Below are positions 25,951-40,122 of a stretch of DNA of 64,000 nucleotides, piece by piece; the stretch's first letter is position 1, and each line of letters begins with the position of its first letter. Made by a program: the position numbers and the translations under genes. Below the pieces are notes generated by a model. That model saw nothing but the letters and a program-made list of their open reading frames with translations. It searched no databases and was not told where the DNA came from. The DNA is from Paracyclopina nana (Eukaryota > Arthropoda > Copepoda > Cyclopoida > Cyclopettidae), in assembly GCA_019096065.1 (NCBI GenBank), contig JAGUCH010000005.1, forward strand, positions 4,216,001-4,280,000. Reading direction: 5' to 3'.

Positions 25951-28900
25951 TACCCCTTAGAACATAGACTTTCACGCTTGGTAGGCGCGAGAGCAGCCAT
26001 CATCCTACCATAAAATAATGACTCAAGTAGTAAACAAAAGCATATCGCGTGAAAGCCACCATTCATCAAGATACCAGAGAAAGCCGTTTTACAGGCGATA
26101 ATCAATTAACCTCTGCACAGCCAAATTATAATATTCACTGAAATGCATTGAGGAAATAGTCCATTACAGTCGCGAAAAAAAACAGATACAACCTATTCTT
26201 CTTAACACAGAGATGTCACACAACCCTAGCGACAGTTCATTGGAAGATAAATGATGCAAAGAGCCTCGTCTTGATTTTTTGGCAAAGGCATGAATCATGA
26301 ACGAATTTCTCAGCGAAAAAATAGGAAAAATGGATGAGAGAAGTAGAGGAAGAGGAGGAGCTACAGCCGTTTACATGGGAAGCTCCGTGCAATTTATCAG
26401 CGAAATTAAAAAAAGTATAACTTCCTCAAACCCTTTTAGTTCAAGCATGTTTGCTCGCGTCGCAAGCGAAACATAATCTGTTTGTGATGCGTACAATGTT
26501 TTAAGATGACATCCATACTTGCACACTTCTACAATGTGGAGCCTCCTATTTCTTCTGAAAGGAAAAGAGCGAAGAGGACAAAAGGCTTTCTTTTTTCGTA
26601 GGGTGTAAGTACATAATCTTAGAAAATGGAAAAAAGCTATTGTGGCAGCTCCTTCTTTCCATCATGATCTATTCAGCTGAATTTGCCGCCGTCAAATGAG
26701 ACACAAAGCCACAAATGCTAGCTAGCCTTCTTGTGCTACTGTCCTAATGAATATCAACCGACAACACAGCGGAGGAACGATAACTACAAACGCACTTCGC
26801 TGTATCTTTTTTCCGAACGCAATACTCATCATTTGCTCCCTGGAGCGGAAAATGGGGAAAAGGGCTTTGGTCTGATTGTCACTAGAACGAGAAAAGGGGA
26901 CAAAAACAGAGACTTTGTATTTGTTTGGCGGAAATTTGCAGGGAAAATAAATAAGGCCAGCCTTCATATTCAGCCGGTGGCACCCATAGCAGCAGCCTCC
27001 CTGAAAAGGGTTTTTATGCAAATATCCTGTAATCGAGAGGGAGAGAGGACAATGTAGGCAAGGATTTTCCGTTCGAGTGAATTCACCATTAAAGAAGACA
27101 GATGCTATTATATGGGCTCGCATATGCACGCGCTTGAAAGTAGCCAGCTCACCAAAAAGTACTTGGCGAACAAGAAGGGGGGCCAACTACCAACTTGTAG
27201 TATGAAGATAGCTAACTGCAACTAGATCTTGGGGAGAATCGGCCTTCACGGTCAGTCTGGTTGGTCTACACACAGTTACTACGAAATTGGGAAAGGATCT
27301 TATATAAGGCATCCGCGGTAGAAGTAGGCAGCCCAAGGGAAACTACCGACATTACAAGGGATTGAAAGGTGAATTGCGAAGACCTACACCGATCTTCTAG
27401 CTGCTACTTACCATATATTCACCTTTTGCTAACTTCAATCAGTTCAGAAACTGAAAAGCTCTTCTACCTTTCAAAAGGTATCATCTAATTTCAGCAGAGT
27501 AGCTGGTGAAAAAAGAGCCTTGCTATACATACATTTGAATGCAGCAACGCAACAAAAAAGCTTCAACAGCATGGATTTGCATTTCTCCAAGCAAGGCTGT
27601 GTGGGACTGTGTCGTATATGAAAGCATACAGGCATCACTTTCTAGATGTGAAACATTATGTGGCAGTTGTAGTCTGAGCATATTACTTTTCCGAGGCGAA
27701 GGCCTCGTTCCTCAAAAGGGAAGAGTACGCTGAAAGCCCTCTCGAAGGCACAGGGTCCCTAAGCACTTCTGATATAGAGCTTTTCTGAATAAATCGATGG
27801 CAGAAACTGCAACCCAAAAAACGCAAGCTATCACCAAAGTTGTACCAATTGACTGAGATAGAACCTGACTAAGCACACTGTACAAAAAGATCCTGGCGCA
27901 AAAGATAAGGAATGGAGTCGTTGCAAAAATTAAGTTAAAGGACCCCAAGTAAACTTTGCATCATCAGCTGTTTCCAGAGCCCTACATGATTGGCCTGAAG
28001 TCTCAAAGGAACTGACAAACTTCCATCCTACTCTTGCATGCAAGCTGCCGGGCCATTACCGCAAATTACCTTTTAATCCTCGATGTGACGTCTGAGACCG
28101 TTTAACCCTATGCGTAAACAACATGTGCATCCACTTTAGCTGCAAGGGATGATCATTAGGAGCTCGTCAGGCAATCGAAGGTCGTCCTTCAGGGCTGCGG
28201 GGAAAGAAAGCAGACGTGAAGACTGTAGCACCAGTAGCGCATAAACATATACCAGCATGTAGGACCATTTATGGGCTCAAGCTCATGTGTGTACACTGAA
28301 CGTGTACGAACACAGATGCGATACAAGGCCGCAGCATCCTTTTTCAAACAGCAGACCTAATTGTTTATTCAGACTTCTTCCTCTTGCACATCACCATGAT
28401 GATGGAGGAGTGCGATATATGTACCAAATAACCGTCAACGTCTCCAACCCATGTGCCAATTTTGACATGACGTATAGCAAGAATTTGGGCTGTCGACCTC
28501 CATTAATATCGCCGAGTGCTGCATACTGCTAGAACATGCACAAATCTTGCATTGCTCCCATTGCATTGCATTCCCCTCAAAACATGAGGCGTCAATTTTC
28601 AGGATAACCTAGAAAAAGGGGGAAAACTTTTGAAGCTCTACTTGCTTATGCATGAGTTGCATCAGCATCAATTTGATTACTGCTTTTGAACAAAAAAGTA
28701 GCATACACATGACTAACGAGAAGTTCAAGCTTCAGTGCTTTTCTTAGCCTTGAAGCTAAGGCTAGTTTTAAATGAGCATATTCCGATTGATGACGACAAT
28801 CAAAGAGTTGGACATAAAAATCGAGTCTATCCCACCGATACTCACCTCAAAGATAAAGGGAAAATAAAATGTCCCTTAGGACAAGGCATTCCGCATCAAG

Positions 28901-29580
28901 ACATCAATTTGTCCGAACCATCAAAGTCCCCTCAAATCTTCTCCTAGAAAAAAGATAAAGGAAATAAATACAAAAATACTCAGCCCTCTTGGGACTTGTG
29001 GAAAGAAAAACAAAGGTTACCCAGTGGCTGAGGGAATAAAATCACAACTTTAAAGTCCCAAGAAATCTGGAAAACCCAACTTTGATTCAGCAGAGTTGAA
29101 TTGGCCGACAGTCCCACAACTTGAGCTGCATTGATTTTACCATCCAGCTCCGCTCCGCTTCGAATATAAACGGAATTCAAATTTTGTCAACAAATATTGT
29201 GACTTTGCAGAATTTGAATACCATCGTGCCACGACTAGCACGACAAGTTTCGCCTATGCAGGTTTTTAAAAACTTTTAGCTCGAATTCCACATCTTCAAA
29301 ACTTCATCTCGGACGTTTCAGCCTTCTTCACTATTGATTAACTTGATTTTGGTAATTTTCATTTTGTCGAATGAGTTACTCGAGTGGTGCAACAAGCAAC
29401 ATAAATGATTCCATAATATTCGATAAAAATAGTCATGACTTTAAAAAAACCGCCAAATTGTGGTTGTTTTGATGATACTTCTTTACTCAAGTAACGATGA
29501 TTAAATTGTAAACAAAGTGTGCTGTCTTGACGTTCTGTTTATGGTCAAATATTATCTTTAAACGCCAAAATAAAGGTACC
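25951..29580. other. Intergenic, no supported gene
   Basis: Only short ORFs without motifs are present. I see no transposon ends, RNA gene or convincing splice-linked exons in this stretch. Confidence 0.5.
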
Positions 29581-29758
29581 CACGACAACAATTAATATGG
29601 TGCCGAAACTGACGCTAAGTTCAGTAAGTTGGCTGTAACTGCTTAACTGGATCGGGATCAAGAATTATCATGTTGGCTGTCGCTTTCGTCGGATTTTCGA
29701 TTTTTATCTCAAAGTGTGCGATGCCAACTCGATCCAACTAAGGAGAAGAAAAATAAAA

Positions 29759-30061
29759 ATGGGAAAAAGTCGAGAGTTTAAAAGGGCTCTTCTAGAAAGA
29801 TGGCTGAAGAGCAAAACGCATCCCTTCATGGAAAGCTTAATCACCAAACTGCTTTACCAAGTAAGTCTTGGCCTTTGACATCAGACATTCGGACACAAAA
29901 AGTGACTTCTTCTTCCTATTTTTTTTCAGGTCAAGAAGGCTGGCTATATAATTCATCATCCACCGACATGAGCCCGGAATTGATCAATGTCTGATGGCTT
30001 GAGGAGATCAGCTAGACCGAGGACCATTCCACTCCGATCTATTGGCTTCATTCGAAACAAG
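29759..30061 (+). other. Candidate spliced 5' exons with three overlapping short ORFs
   Basis: A GTAAGT donor at 29861 and an acceptor after a long pyrimidine run at 29929 define a 69-bp intron, similar in size to introns in neighbouring genes. Three frames use it. An ATG at 29759 gives 47 residues starting MGKSREFKRALLERWLKSK. An ATG at 29800 gives 41 residues starting MAEEQNASLHGK, or 64 if the intron is kept, because 69 is a multiple of three. An ATG at 29987 opens MSDGLRRSARPRTIPL and stays open for 25 codons to a GTAGGT donor at 30062. The last could be the true start of a longer gene with upstream short ORFs in its leader. I recognise no family and found no downstream exon. Confidence 0.35.
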
Positions 30062-32981
30062 GTAGGTGCTGAGCGGTGATATCCTTGTCCCCCTTTCCTC
30101 CCTTGACAGCAGGGACTAGAGCCAGCAGAAATTCCATCTTCTTATTTTCTGCCAACTAAGGAATGGAATTCATTCCTGGCCATTATTCAATAGATTTCCT
30201 ATCCAAATGAATTATGGGTGCCGGGCTCTGTTCTTACTCAGCTACATTTTGTGCCCTGCTTTCGTTCCCAAGTTGCTCAGGACATTCAATATAATAATAC
30301 AGGGAGGGAAACTTTTTGTAAAGTTGGCTGCTGCTCCGTGGTGCATGTTCTTCTGGTGTGAAAGCTTATGAGAGTTGGGTTGTTCGCGATGGAGCGGCAA
30401 AACTTTCTTTGATGCATCATGCCATGAGCGAGGGGTTACTACATGAGCATCGATTGAAGATCTGCTAGCTTCTCGAGTTTTCTTCCCTGCTAAGAAAACA
30501 GCCAATCCTTCTCCATTGTTAGTCGATCAGCGACAGGAAATGTGAACAACAAATCGCCGAGTAGGATGGTTTTTTCATCAAGAAGGGGAGAGAGGGCTCC
30601 AAATTGAATGTTACCGGCCTGACACAAGCTTTTCAGCACTTTGTTCTGTCGTGTTTTTGCTCGAAAAGTACACTTTCGATTGAAAGCTGCAGCACTTGCC
30701 GTTAAATCTCTCTTAATGAAGATTGTTTTTTTAGTGAGAAAATGCTTATTGTGGAACGGGGTCATTAGAGCGCAAAATTGATTGCTTAGCCATGCACATC
30801 AGCATCAATAATGGCGCGAGCGCGTGCAGAAATGACTGCAGGAGAGTAGCTCTTTATAAACAACATCAAATAGCTAGCCATGCATGTCTGTCTAATGACC
30901 TAAAGAAAGTATTATCACTCCCATTGTATTTCCATTAGCGTTGGATTCAAAGATGGGGGAGCTAAGAGACGATAAAGACAAAGGCACACTAGATTGCAGC
31001 TGGCTCACAGTTCTTCATGCTAATGCTCTTTCATGAAAAAGGACCTTTTGGGGTGCAGATAGCCCATAATGTATCATGTAGCTTCAAGAAACCTGTATCC
31101 TTTTCTGCCATTAGCCATTGAGGAAGTAACCAACTTACTTATTCCTTATTTCACTACTTTCTAGCTTTCCTTTTCTTTCTGGCTTTCTAGAAGCGTTATG
31201 TTAATTAAGTTGATTTGCTTTCGTACAACTACGAAAGCTCCTTTTTAAATGCGATGCTAATACCCAAGGGAAACACAAGGGAAAGTTATGCCGATCATTT
31301 GCATAGAAAATGGCCTGCATTAGTGAAATAATCAATTTTGGTTTATGGTGGAAAATTAACATTTTCAGGCTCCCTGTACGGAGGAGGAACCATTTGCCAA
31401 AGTCCTTTTTCAATAGGAAGCTTCATGTCTAGAGCACACAAAAAGTACAGGAAGATTTTCGTTTCCTACTTGCTTCCACATGAAGCCAAGTGCTTTTTCT
31501 AAATTGATTTTTTCGTTGCAATTTGATATCAGACTTCAACTGAATGCAAAAATTATTTTCTTTCTCTTCGTGAGAAAGCTTAATTGTTGTTGGTAATCAT
31601 CTGTTTGTTAATATCTAGTACGGCGCTTGTAGGTTGCGCGAAACTGAGTAGATTGTTCCGTTAACCAAAGATTTCCTTCTGTCTTCATTTATGTTCTATG
31701 GACCCTTTGCAATAGTATATTTTAAGAAATTGCAGTGAGAGACTTTCATGAAAAAAATCGTTGATATTCAATTATAAATGCTAAGTTGCAGTCTATCAAT
31801 GGCCATAAGAACATCGTTCAGTTCCTCAGTATCGCCCTTTCTACGACACAATGTAAAAAGCGGATGATGGATGACGCTGTATTTGATGTATATATATCAT
31901 ATCTGATCTTCTTTGCCCATCGTCTCTCTTCTGAATTCTCTTGGGGGAAAAGGTTGAGTGGAATTGGCTAAATAAGAGCCTCTTTCGTTACGAGTGAAAA
32001 ATGAGCTGGGATAAGTCCACCCAATCCACCCATGGCATTGCGCATGTCTTGATTAATTTCTACTTACTACTTCTAGTTAAGTAGCATCTGTTCTTTTGCA
32101 CGCTTTGAGTAACGGGTTGTGTAATAGAGTTGGATATGCTTAACAATTAAAAAGTTGTGTGCCAAGTGCTTTTCGCTTGACCATCTGATGGCCGTTGTAA
32201 AATGGCCATTAAACCAGATCAAAATTGTGCATTGAACTCTTGAGTGCAAGTTTCGTCGGCTTTTCTATCCCAGACCAGCCGACTTAATGGAATATTCAAA
32301 TTTGTAATGGCTTTTTTAATTGAAAACTTTGAAAGGTTGGGCTTGCTCCAGCTCCAGTTTTTTCCCATTTAAAACATTTTTCAAAAGTGCATTCAGACGT
32401 GAAGTACGGTGTCCATTGCACTAGAGGAATTTCTCACTCACATGGTTGCTTGCATATGCTTCAAGTGTATGGTAAGGTCACCATCATCGTTCGTCAAGCC
32501 AGAAATTATATCATTATTTCTAATTTCACTCCGCAAGCCAGACATTACATCCTTTATTACTTTGGTATTGAAATCCAAATTTAGCTTATCTCGTGGCCAT
32601 CTGTGATAATTTTCATTAATTACATTATGGAGAGATTTTCAATTGTGTGGTACTTTCGCACCCTAAAAAAGGAAGATTTATTGTTCGGCGCCGATAACCT
32701 CCTGTTGTGGCTAAGTTAATAATGGTCCTCTATTGGAACGTTACGCGAAGCACAATTGCAAGATTGTGCAATGATGTTCGCTGTCAAGTTCAAGACTAAC
32801 GCGACCGCGCCGCCGCCGCAGAACCACGTGAAAATTCACGGTCATTTCGGCCAGGCTGTACCGATATTTTTAAGCATTGCGCCTGTACGAAACAGTTAAT
32901 GGCGTCATTCAACCACTGTGCACAACTTAGCCATGATCGTCGTCTACAGGTGATCTCAGTTTTCAAGCTTTTTTAACAAAA
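30062..32981. other. Intergenic, no supported gene
   Basis: This stretch is AT-rich with short ORFs only. The last 180 bases before 32982 include a GC-rich patch (near 32805-32830) that may belong to the promoter of the mucin-like gene. No repeats with clear ends were seen. Confidence 0.45.
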
Positions 32982-35900
32982 ATGAGCAAAAGAAGACTTT
33001 TTCTGGTGCTGACATTGGTGCTGATCATCATCGAGCCTAGTTTATGCATTTGGAACAACTTCCCCAACTCCAACGAAGGTAAGCAAATTTTGCATGCTTT
33101 TAGCATAGTTGTAGGAGTGGATTGGGCTCTTTTGAGCTTTTGCTGCAAATGCCATTCAAATCAGCCTATCTGTTGGAATTTCAGTCATATGTAAAATGCA
33201 AATGCTTTTCCCGTCAATATACACAGGCTGTAGTAGTAAAGTGATTTTAGGAGGGCCATATATTGTATACATACTGGCATATACGATTCGAGACCCTTTT
33301 TAAGCTAGCATTACATTGAATTTTCTGCATGCTCAGCATGGCAAATCCTACTTTGATCTACGGCAGTTGAATTAACCCTAGTCGCTATCAAAGCCCCATG
33401 CTACAGATTCACGTACGCAGCTTGCTATATTTATAGCATGAATTTCGTGACGAGTTTGTTTTCTTGGAGCAAATGGCATTTTCTCTTCTTTTTGAGGTGT
33501 AGGTTGTTTTTGTATCATACTAGTACAAGATGCCCAGTTTTATTACTTACGTAATGTGAGTGTCGTCTCGTTATTTCAGTGAGCCCTCCACCCATTTCGA
33601 GACGGAGATCGTCCACCGATGCAACAGGACAGGTCATTTCGTTTGGCAACAACGAGATAAGTTGGGATCAGACCCCTGGAAGTGTCAACGTGACACCCGT
33701 CAACGTCACACCCAAGTCTTTCTCAGAAATTTTCACTGGGCCTCAGAGAGTAACTCTGCCAAGCTTAGTGCTCGTAAAGCAGCCAAAAAAAGATGATGAA
33801 GATAGTGAAAATGATATTGAGCCCTTCGACATTGGAACCACAAAAAAGCCCTTCTCATATCCAACTGCCACTATTTCCACTACCACCCAAATGCCCATTA
33901 TCGTTTTATCACGAGAAAAGCTGTTTCGAGATAACTACTCTGAAAAAAAGGGAGAGGAGGAGAGGAAGAAAAACGACTTGATGTTTGTCACTCCAAGCCG
34001 AGGACCAACAACTACACCATCGACGACGACAACAACAACGGCAAGGACGAGGAAGACAACAACAGCAAAAAGTGTAGTAGCTGCAATATCATCCACTGGC
34101 GTACCAGCATCGGGGAATCTTCCAAGGTCGTGGACGGCTGCTAATTATGATCCTAGAAAGTTTCACAAGATATCATCGATCGGCGACAACGATGATCATT
34201 ACTTAATTTCAGCAGTGACCATAACACAATCCACGACTGAAAGGCCGGCCTTTGTCACTCCGCTCTCTTTCACCAGCTCAACAACGACTACTGGCCCGTC
34301 TACAACATCTAAGAGTATAATTGACCGTTTACGGCAGGATTACATGAAAAGAAGGGGTGGTGGAAGTAGTGCCCGAGTAGCTAAACCCACAACACGCAAA
34401 TACGAGCGGCCTCGTCAGTCCCTTTTAAATGGTCCCACGCCTCGACCTAAGCCAAAAAGAGTCGAGTCCTATATGAAAGGACCTTCGATACGTTTCGTCG
34501 ACGAAGAAGAGGCGGAGGATGTAAGCAAAGAGGTCTCAGATGCAGCGGAAGATAGGAGTTATGTTCCATTAAAGAGTAATCAATACCAAGTAGTACACTC
34601 GCCTGGCGTAACTACCGTTTACCAAGAAACCACCAGGCCTACTTACATAGATGATGTCAATGAATTTGCTGCCAGCTCCCACAGCTCGTATCATGATGCA
34701 GTTGATACAAGATTAGCCAGCGGCTATGAGGAGAATGAGCACACTTCTCATCAGTTGTCTTTTGATGAGAAAAGCAAACCTTTAGCATCAACAACGGCTT
34801 ACTACGCTCCATCTACTGTAGCAGTTTCAACAACTCCTCCAACTTTGCCTTCCACTACTCGCTCGTATTTGCCACCAAATGCCCAAAGTGACTTTTCAAC
34901 GCCACCAACCTCATTAACGCCTCCTGTCGGCCCACCAGCTGCAACTTCTTACCCTTCTCCCTCGACTACAGTAAGGACTACCCAGACGACGATTGTGACC
35001 ACGACTTATGATGCAATTGTTCCAAATAACGAAGTTTCCTCATATTATGATGATGATGGTGCGTCCTACGAGGACAGTGGCAGCAGTCCAGCCTCTGACA
35101 TCTACCAAGCTGGGCCTGTTGTTATCATAATGCCCAATCAGGCGGCGAGCTTGCCCATGCCGCCGACACAGCAAGATGAGAGCACACCCAAAACTAACAT
35201 CAAAGGAATGTCAGGACAAGTAGTTCCAATTTTGCCTCCCACCTTCTCTTCTCCTGCTGCTCCAAAGGAAAGCAGCTCAGAAGAAAGAAATGTTGGCTCT
35301 GCAATTGAGTTCCCATTAGAAATTAGCACCGCTGCTAATTCCCAGACTGATGAAAGTTTGACCTTTGCCTCTAATGAAGATGATGCGTATTTAAGCCCTA
35401 GCAGCATTGAGGTGCAACCGCAGGCGACCATGGCGTACTACAATAACGATGCTTCGAATCCTTTCACACAGAGGGGCAATAAAGCAACCACTTCATCGCC
35501 GCCTTCGTCGTCAACTTTTGATGCTCCAGTCACCACAGGTGCAAGTAGTGATTTGCCGCGACCTTCGGCTGCCGCCCCTGCTAATACGATTTATTCTGTC
35601 GATAACGGATTGCGCACTGATGGCCCAACAACAGCTACCAAGAGTAATGACATGAAAATTGATGACGAGATCACCAAATTCATCAGTGGCGGGTCAGGCG
35701 AAGTTGAAGTTAATTTCAATGGGCACAAAGAGGCAGCTGACGTCTCTGGAGGAGTCAACCAGTCGATAAATTTGAAAATCAATGTTATTGTTCAGAACAG
35801 CGGCGAAGAAGGCGAGGGCAGCAGTAGCAGCAGTGCTGAAGTTGAATTAATAGATTCGCTTCCCAGGGCATCAACTACGCCTGCTTCTACTTATTTCGCA

Positions 35901-37622
35901 TATCCCCAAACGTCAACTTTGAAGACGGTAGTAGGAGTTCCTTTCAGTAGGACTTCTCAAGAGCCGATTCTGGATAATCAACCAAGTTTGACATTCCCTA
36001 CTTCCCCTGAGGCCAATAAGCATGGCCGACTAGTTGATTCCCTGCAATCAGACTATACTCCGAGCAGCACATTTCGAGGACAGCAGAAATCGGCGGCAGC
36101 GACCAGCCCACCAGCCACTCCGGACGACTATTTGTACGACTCGGAACTTAACAGCCCAGATTATTATGTGGACTATTACTACGAGTATTCCCCCGAAATC
36201 CCAGATACTATTAAGGAGGTGGAAGGCTATAGTGTAGATCTCACAGATGCTGAGCTCTACCAAATGTATGATGATCTTTATGAAGTTCTGGGGGAATTGG
36301 AAACCACTTTGCGGACCCCTACAGCAGCATTTACAACTGCTACTCCACCCCGAACCAAGGCAAATCTGGCGAAGAAAATTCCCAGGCCCTTCTCGTCTGC
36401 GCCGTTGGTCGCCGGACAACTAAACGAGAATTCAATGAGTGTGGTGCAGCCTTTTTCAGATGAAGACTTTCTTCTGCGAGCGGCTCCTCCTCGAAGCAAA
36501 AAGAAAAGAAGATTTAAGAACACCAGTGGCTTATATAGTGCTCCGCCACCAGATCACAAACATCTTCTTCGCGAGCACATCTATCCATCAAATAATGTTT
36601 ACCCTAATACAGAAATGCCTGCAGTTATGGGCGTTGGAGGATCTGTTGATCTGAATGGCAATATTAATGCAGGCCTCCCTCCTGCACGCACTAGAGCAAA
36701 TGATTTAAAGAAGAAATTCATGCAGTATTACTACACCAGCACAAAGTCGAATGACGATAGCACCCGTCCACCAGTAAAGAGCTTCTACAATTTCACAGCG
36801 GATCTAATTCCAGATTTGCGCGCTGTTGCAAAAACCAAAGATTGGGACGTCACTGACTTCAGCTCGTGGAAAAGGATGTTTTCACGACGTCAAGGCCAAA
36901 TGGATGAAGGAACTTTTGAAAATGGCAATCCATTGAAGACGGTCAAGGCATTTCGCGGAAACAGCAGGAGAAAAACTTTGCCCACCACATCAGAAGAAGT
37001 GACTTTTGATAAGCTCCTCGAGAAAAAAATGCGATTTAGCCGACTCATCAACTACGACGTTGATAGAATGGATGACAGCTACCATGAAGACGATGATGAT
37101 GTGTATGAGCTTGTTGATACTCTTGCAAAAAGGCAAGGGGAAGTTCTGCCTGAAAAATACGATGATCATGGCTCCTCTTCAGCCGGCGGAAATTATCACA
37201 GAATGCCACGTGATTACACGACGAGCTCGAAAATGCCCGAATCTCTCCTGCCTCCAACTTTTGACATCAGCTTTGAAGATTGGCTGCATAAATCAAGAGC
37301 TGCAGACTTTCCATCACGTGCTGCAAGAAATCTGTACGATCATTCCTCTGAATGGGGTTACAGAAGTCGAAGAAAGAGGCTTTTAGAAATTGATGAGCCA
37401 CCAAGTGAAAGTCCGAGTTCTTTGCGTGAAACTCTCTGGCAGAAACTAGTTGAAAGTGCTACAAATTTGCAACAGCATTCGAAAGCCTCCCTAGACAAAA
37501 GTTTGCAACGAAGAAGTAGAACAGAAAGCCGCGACGGAAGCGAGAGCAACAGCAGCAAAAACAAATATTTTGGCTCCCTGCAAGAAGTGATTGGTGATTT
37601 TGCTCATGCCTTGTTAGGATAA
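32982..37622 (+). CDS. Large secreted Thr/Ser/Pro-rich (mucin-like) protein
   Basis: Two exons, 32982-33078 and 33580-37622, join across a 501-bp intron in phase 1 to give 1,379 residues. Exon 1 encodes a clear signal peptide (MSKRRLFLVLTLVLIIIEPSLC) and the mature start IWNNFPNSNE. Exon 2 is a single long exon rich in Thr, Ser and Pro, with many TTT/STTT stretches suited to O-glycosylation. Acidic segments and a Tyr-rich stretch near residue 894 (YYVDYYYEYSPE) follow. The C-terminal third is more charged and holds several basic clusters (SKKKRRFKN near 1003, LAKRQGEV near 1214, SRRKRLLEID near 1294) that could be proprotein-convertase sites. There is no transmembrane segment, chitin-binding or other known domain, and almost no Cys. 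A matrix, cuticle or mucus role is inference. I cannot name an orthologue. Confidence 0.78.
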
Positions 37623-40122
37623 TTAAAAATATCGAACGCAAATACAGTGCCATAGAGACACTCCAAAGCATATATTGAGTGCTCCAAAGCTCTCTTTCCC
37701 CCCCAGTCCAATAACTGTCAGTTCGATACAGAATTGAAGGCTTGAAAATGCTCAAGTTTTCCTTTGGTCTCATGTGCGCTATCCCTGTATTGGTTCAGTA
37801 ATTGAACCGTGACATTCTAGATAGGCCTTCTTTCAGAAGATTTTCGCCGGCACCTTTGCTTTGGTGAGTGTAGCTTCCGAATGCAGTGGTGCAGTGCGAG
37901 TGTTTTTCAAAATGTAAAAAGGCTGATATTGGCTCTGGAAAAGAGGGAATGGGTGCGGCAGTTTTTCTTTTAAACATTGAGGCAAGGACGTCGTTAGGAG
38001 GCTTGCATTTGGCTTGTATTGAATTTAAGCTCTTTTGAAGCGTATCCAAGCTTAACCTTGCTTTTAGCCTTGAGGTAAAGGCTCATTTTTTGCTATCAAC
38101 TCCCTTAAGCACTGTCGTTAGGGTGGTCCATTTTTTAACCCGCACTCTCGATGCTATCAGATTGGATGTCCGTTCTTGGATGACATCTGAGCCCCTGAAA
38201 GGAGAAATAAATAGACTTTTTTGTTCCACTGTGTCTCATCATTATTTCCGTTGCCTTTTTTCATTTGCTGGACTTTCATTGTTCTTTCAATTAGGCTTGT
38301 CATACCTTTTTCGCTAGGCTCAAACATAATGCCCTCACAATTGCCCCCTTATCTGCCAAAGGCTTACAATAAAACGAAAACGCCTCCCTGTAAACTGGAG
38401 CGAAATTTCAGGAGCGAAATTTCAGGTCCTAAGCTTGAGTTAGCACTAGGCTGCAATCTGCGAAGAAATAGCTCAATTTCATTTCCGTTAGTAAAAAAGG
38501 AGAGCAAGCTTTCCTCTCCATCAGATAAATTTCAGCTGGTGCTTTCACTTGAGAAAAGAGCTGCTATTTTTAATTATTGCCTCGCTTCTTAGAGCAGACA
38601 AAATTTCTATTGGCACTTCCTTCCAACATGTAGTTCAGAATTCTGTCTTTCTCTCAAGATTGCTAAGCAGGGATTTAACCTCAGAGAATGAAAGTTGGAT
38701 TCATATCCCTTTTTGGAGAGTGGCAGTTGTTGCGGCGCACAAAATTAGCAAATGCACAGGAATGGTAGTAGCTGCATGTTAGTTTCCTTTGAGCCAACTT
38801 GTGCATTGCTAGGCTTTGTTTTCGATGTTGTTCTGGCCTTTTTATATCAACATCCATCCATGGTTGAAGCCCTAATTAACGATATTTAGGGGCCCTGCAA
38901 TGCGGAGTATCTCCTTCGTGCTGTTGTGGTTATCAGATTTCGTGGGGCTCGCAGCAAATTCAATTACAGCCATGAATTATTACCAGCTTGTTTCCTATCG
39001 GCTTAGTGAAAAATGGGCAGATTTTCTCCCTTCAATCTTAGCTATAAACGTAAACTTTCATGGTTGTTTTTTGAGCCTTCGCCAAATCCTAGTGCATGCA
39101 TGCATTATTCGCGTTATTTTTCGGTGGCACACACATGATGCTGAAAGCAACAATGGGAGCAGAATGTCAAATTTTGCTTTTCTGCAGCAAGCCAATACTG
39201 CCACAATGCATGTGTTTTCTGGCTTCAATGTTTTTTTTGTGTGTGTGCGTCTTTCCTTTTCTTCAGAGGCAGGCCAAAGTTAATAGAACAGGCCGTATGT
39301 ATCTATTATTCTTTTATGTTGGCGATTTTTTTGCTTACGAATCTTGGCAGGTGGTGGTGGGTCTTTGTGGTATTTTTTATTACTTTGTACATTTGTCTTG
39401 CTTTGGTCCACGCACTACTGCATCAAATAGATCTTGATGATTCTCCAGACAGCTCGACACTGTTCGTTATGCAATGCTAGGATACTAGAGCCATGTAGGT
39501 ACAACTAGCTAGGGCTCTGCTGAGGCTCACAACCCAAAGGGCTCCACATTCTCTTGAGAGATTTCACCATTTCAGTTTATGCATTTCTCGAGCTCAGCAA
39601 CTCAGCAATGGACGACGTATTCACGAAATCGCAATCAGGTTTTATTTTGTCGCTCTCATGAGAAGAGGATGTGTACAGTAGTGAGTATCATCTTTTTTTG
39701 GTTTTACATGTGAGACGAGAGTTCTATTTTTCTCTGAGAAAAGAAGGCGCAATCGTCACAAATAGAAGTAGTAGTTGTAGTAATAGAGATAGAGTGAACA
39801 AAATTCAGTCTGAAAGAGGAATAATGGATTTTGAGCGAGTGGTTGGGAGAAAAGGAAAGTTTTTTTCTTCCTCGGAAAAGTAAATCATTGTCACACAGCG
39901 GCTGCAGCTATGGCAGCGTGCAACGGCAGAATTTTCTCCGCCAACCGCAAGGGCTCATTAAATGGAAAAGAAAAGAAAGCAGTGGGAGCAGTTGTATTGA
40001 GTGGTTCACAGGGCTTAAAATCGCCTATGCAATCATCACATGCAGCGAAGCATAGGTACATGCATGGTTGTTGTCGGGTTTTCTTTCTTGAGGCCACAAA
40101 GCACTGCGTGATCAACAACAGT
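37623..40122. other. Intergenic, no supported gene
   Basis: ATTAAA immediately after the mucin-like stop could serve as a weak poly(A) signal. The remaining ORFs, including the hydrophobic (+) ORFs near 38900-39480, have no recognisable family features. Confidence 0.45.

Noticed and set aside
31786-31850. Possible kinase exon: an acceptor followed by NGHKNIVQFLSIA, similar to HPNIVQF in GAK/AAK kinases
   Set aside because: The match is under 15 residues, no flanking kinase exons exist on the strand, and the next gene starts at 32982.
38900-39480. Overlapping hydrophobic (+) ORFs resembling membrane protein fragments
   Set aside because: Composition is explained by T-rich DNA; no conserved motif and several competing frames.
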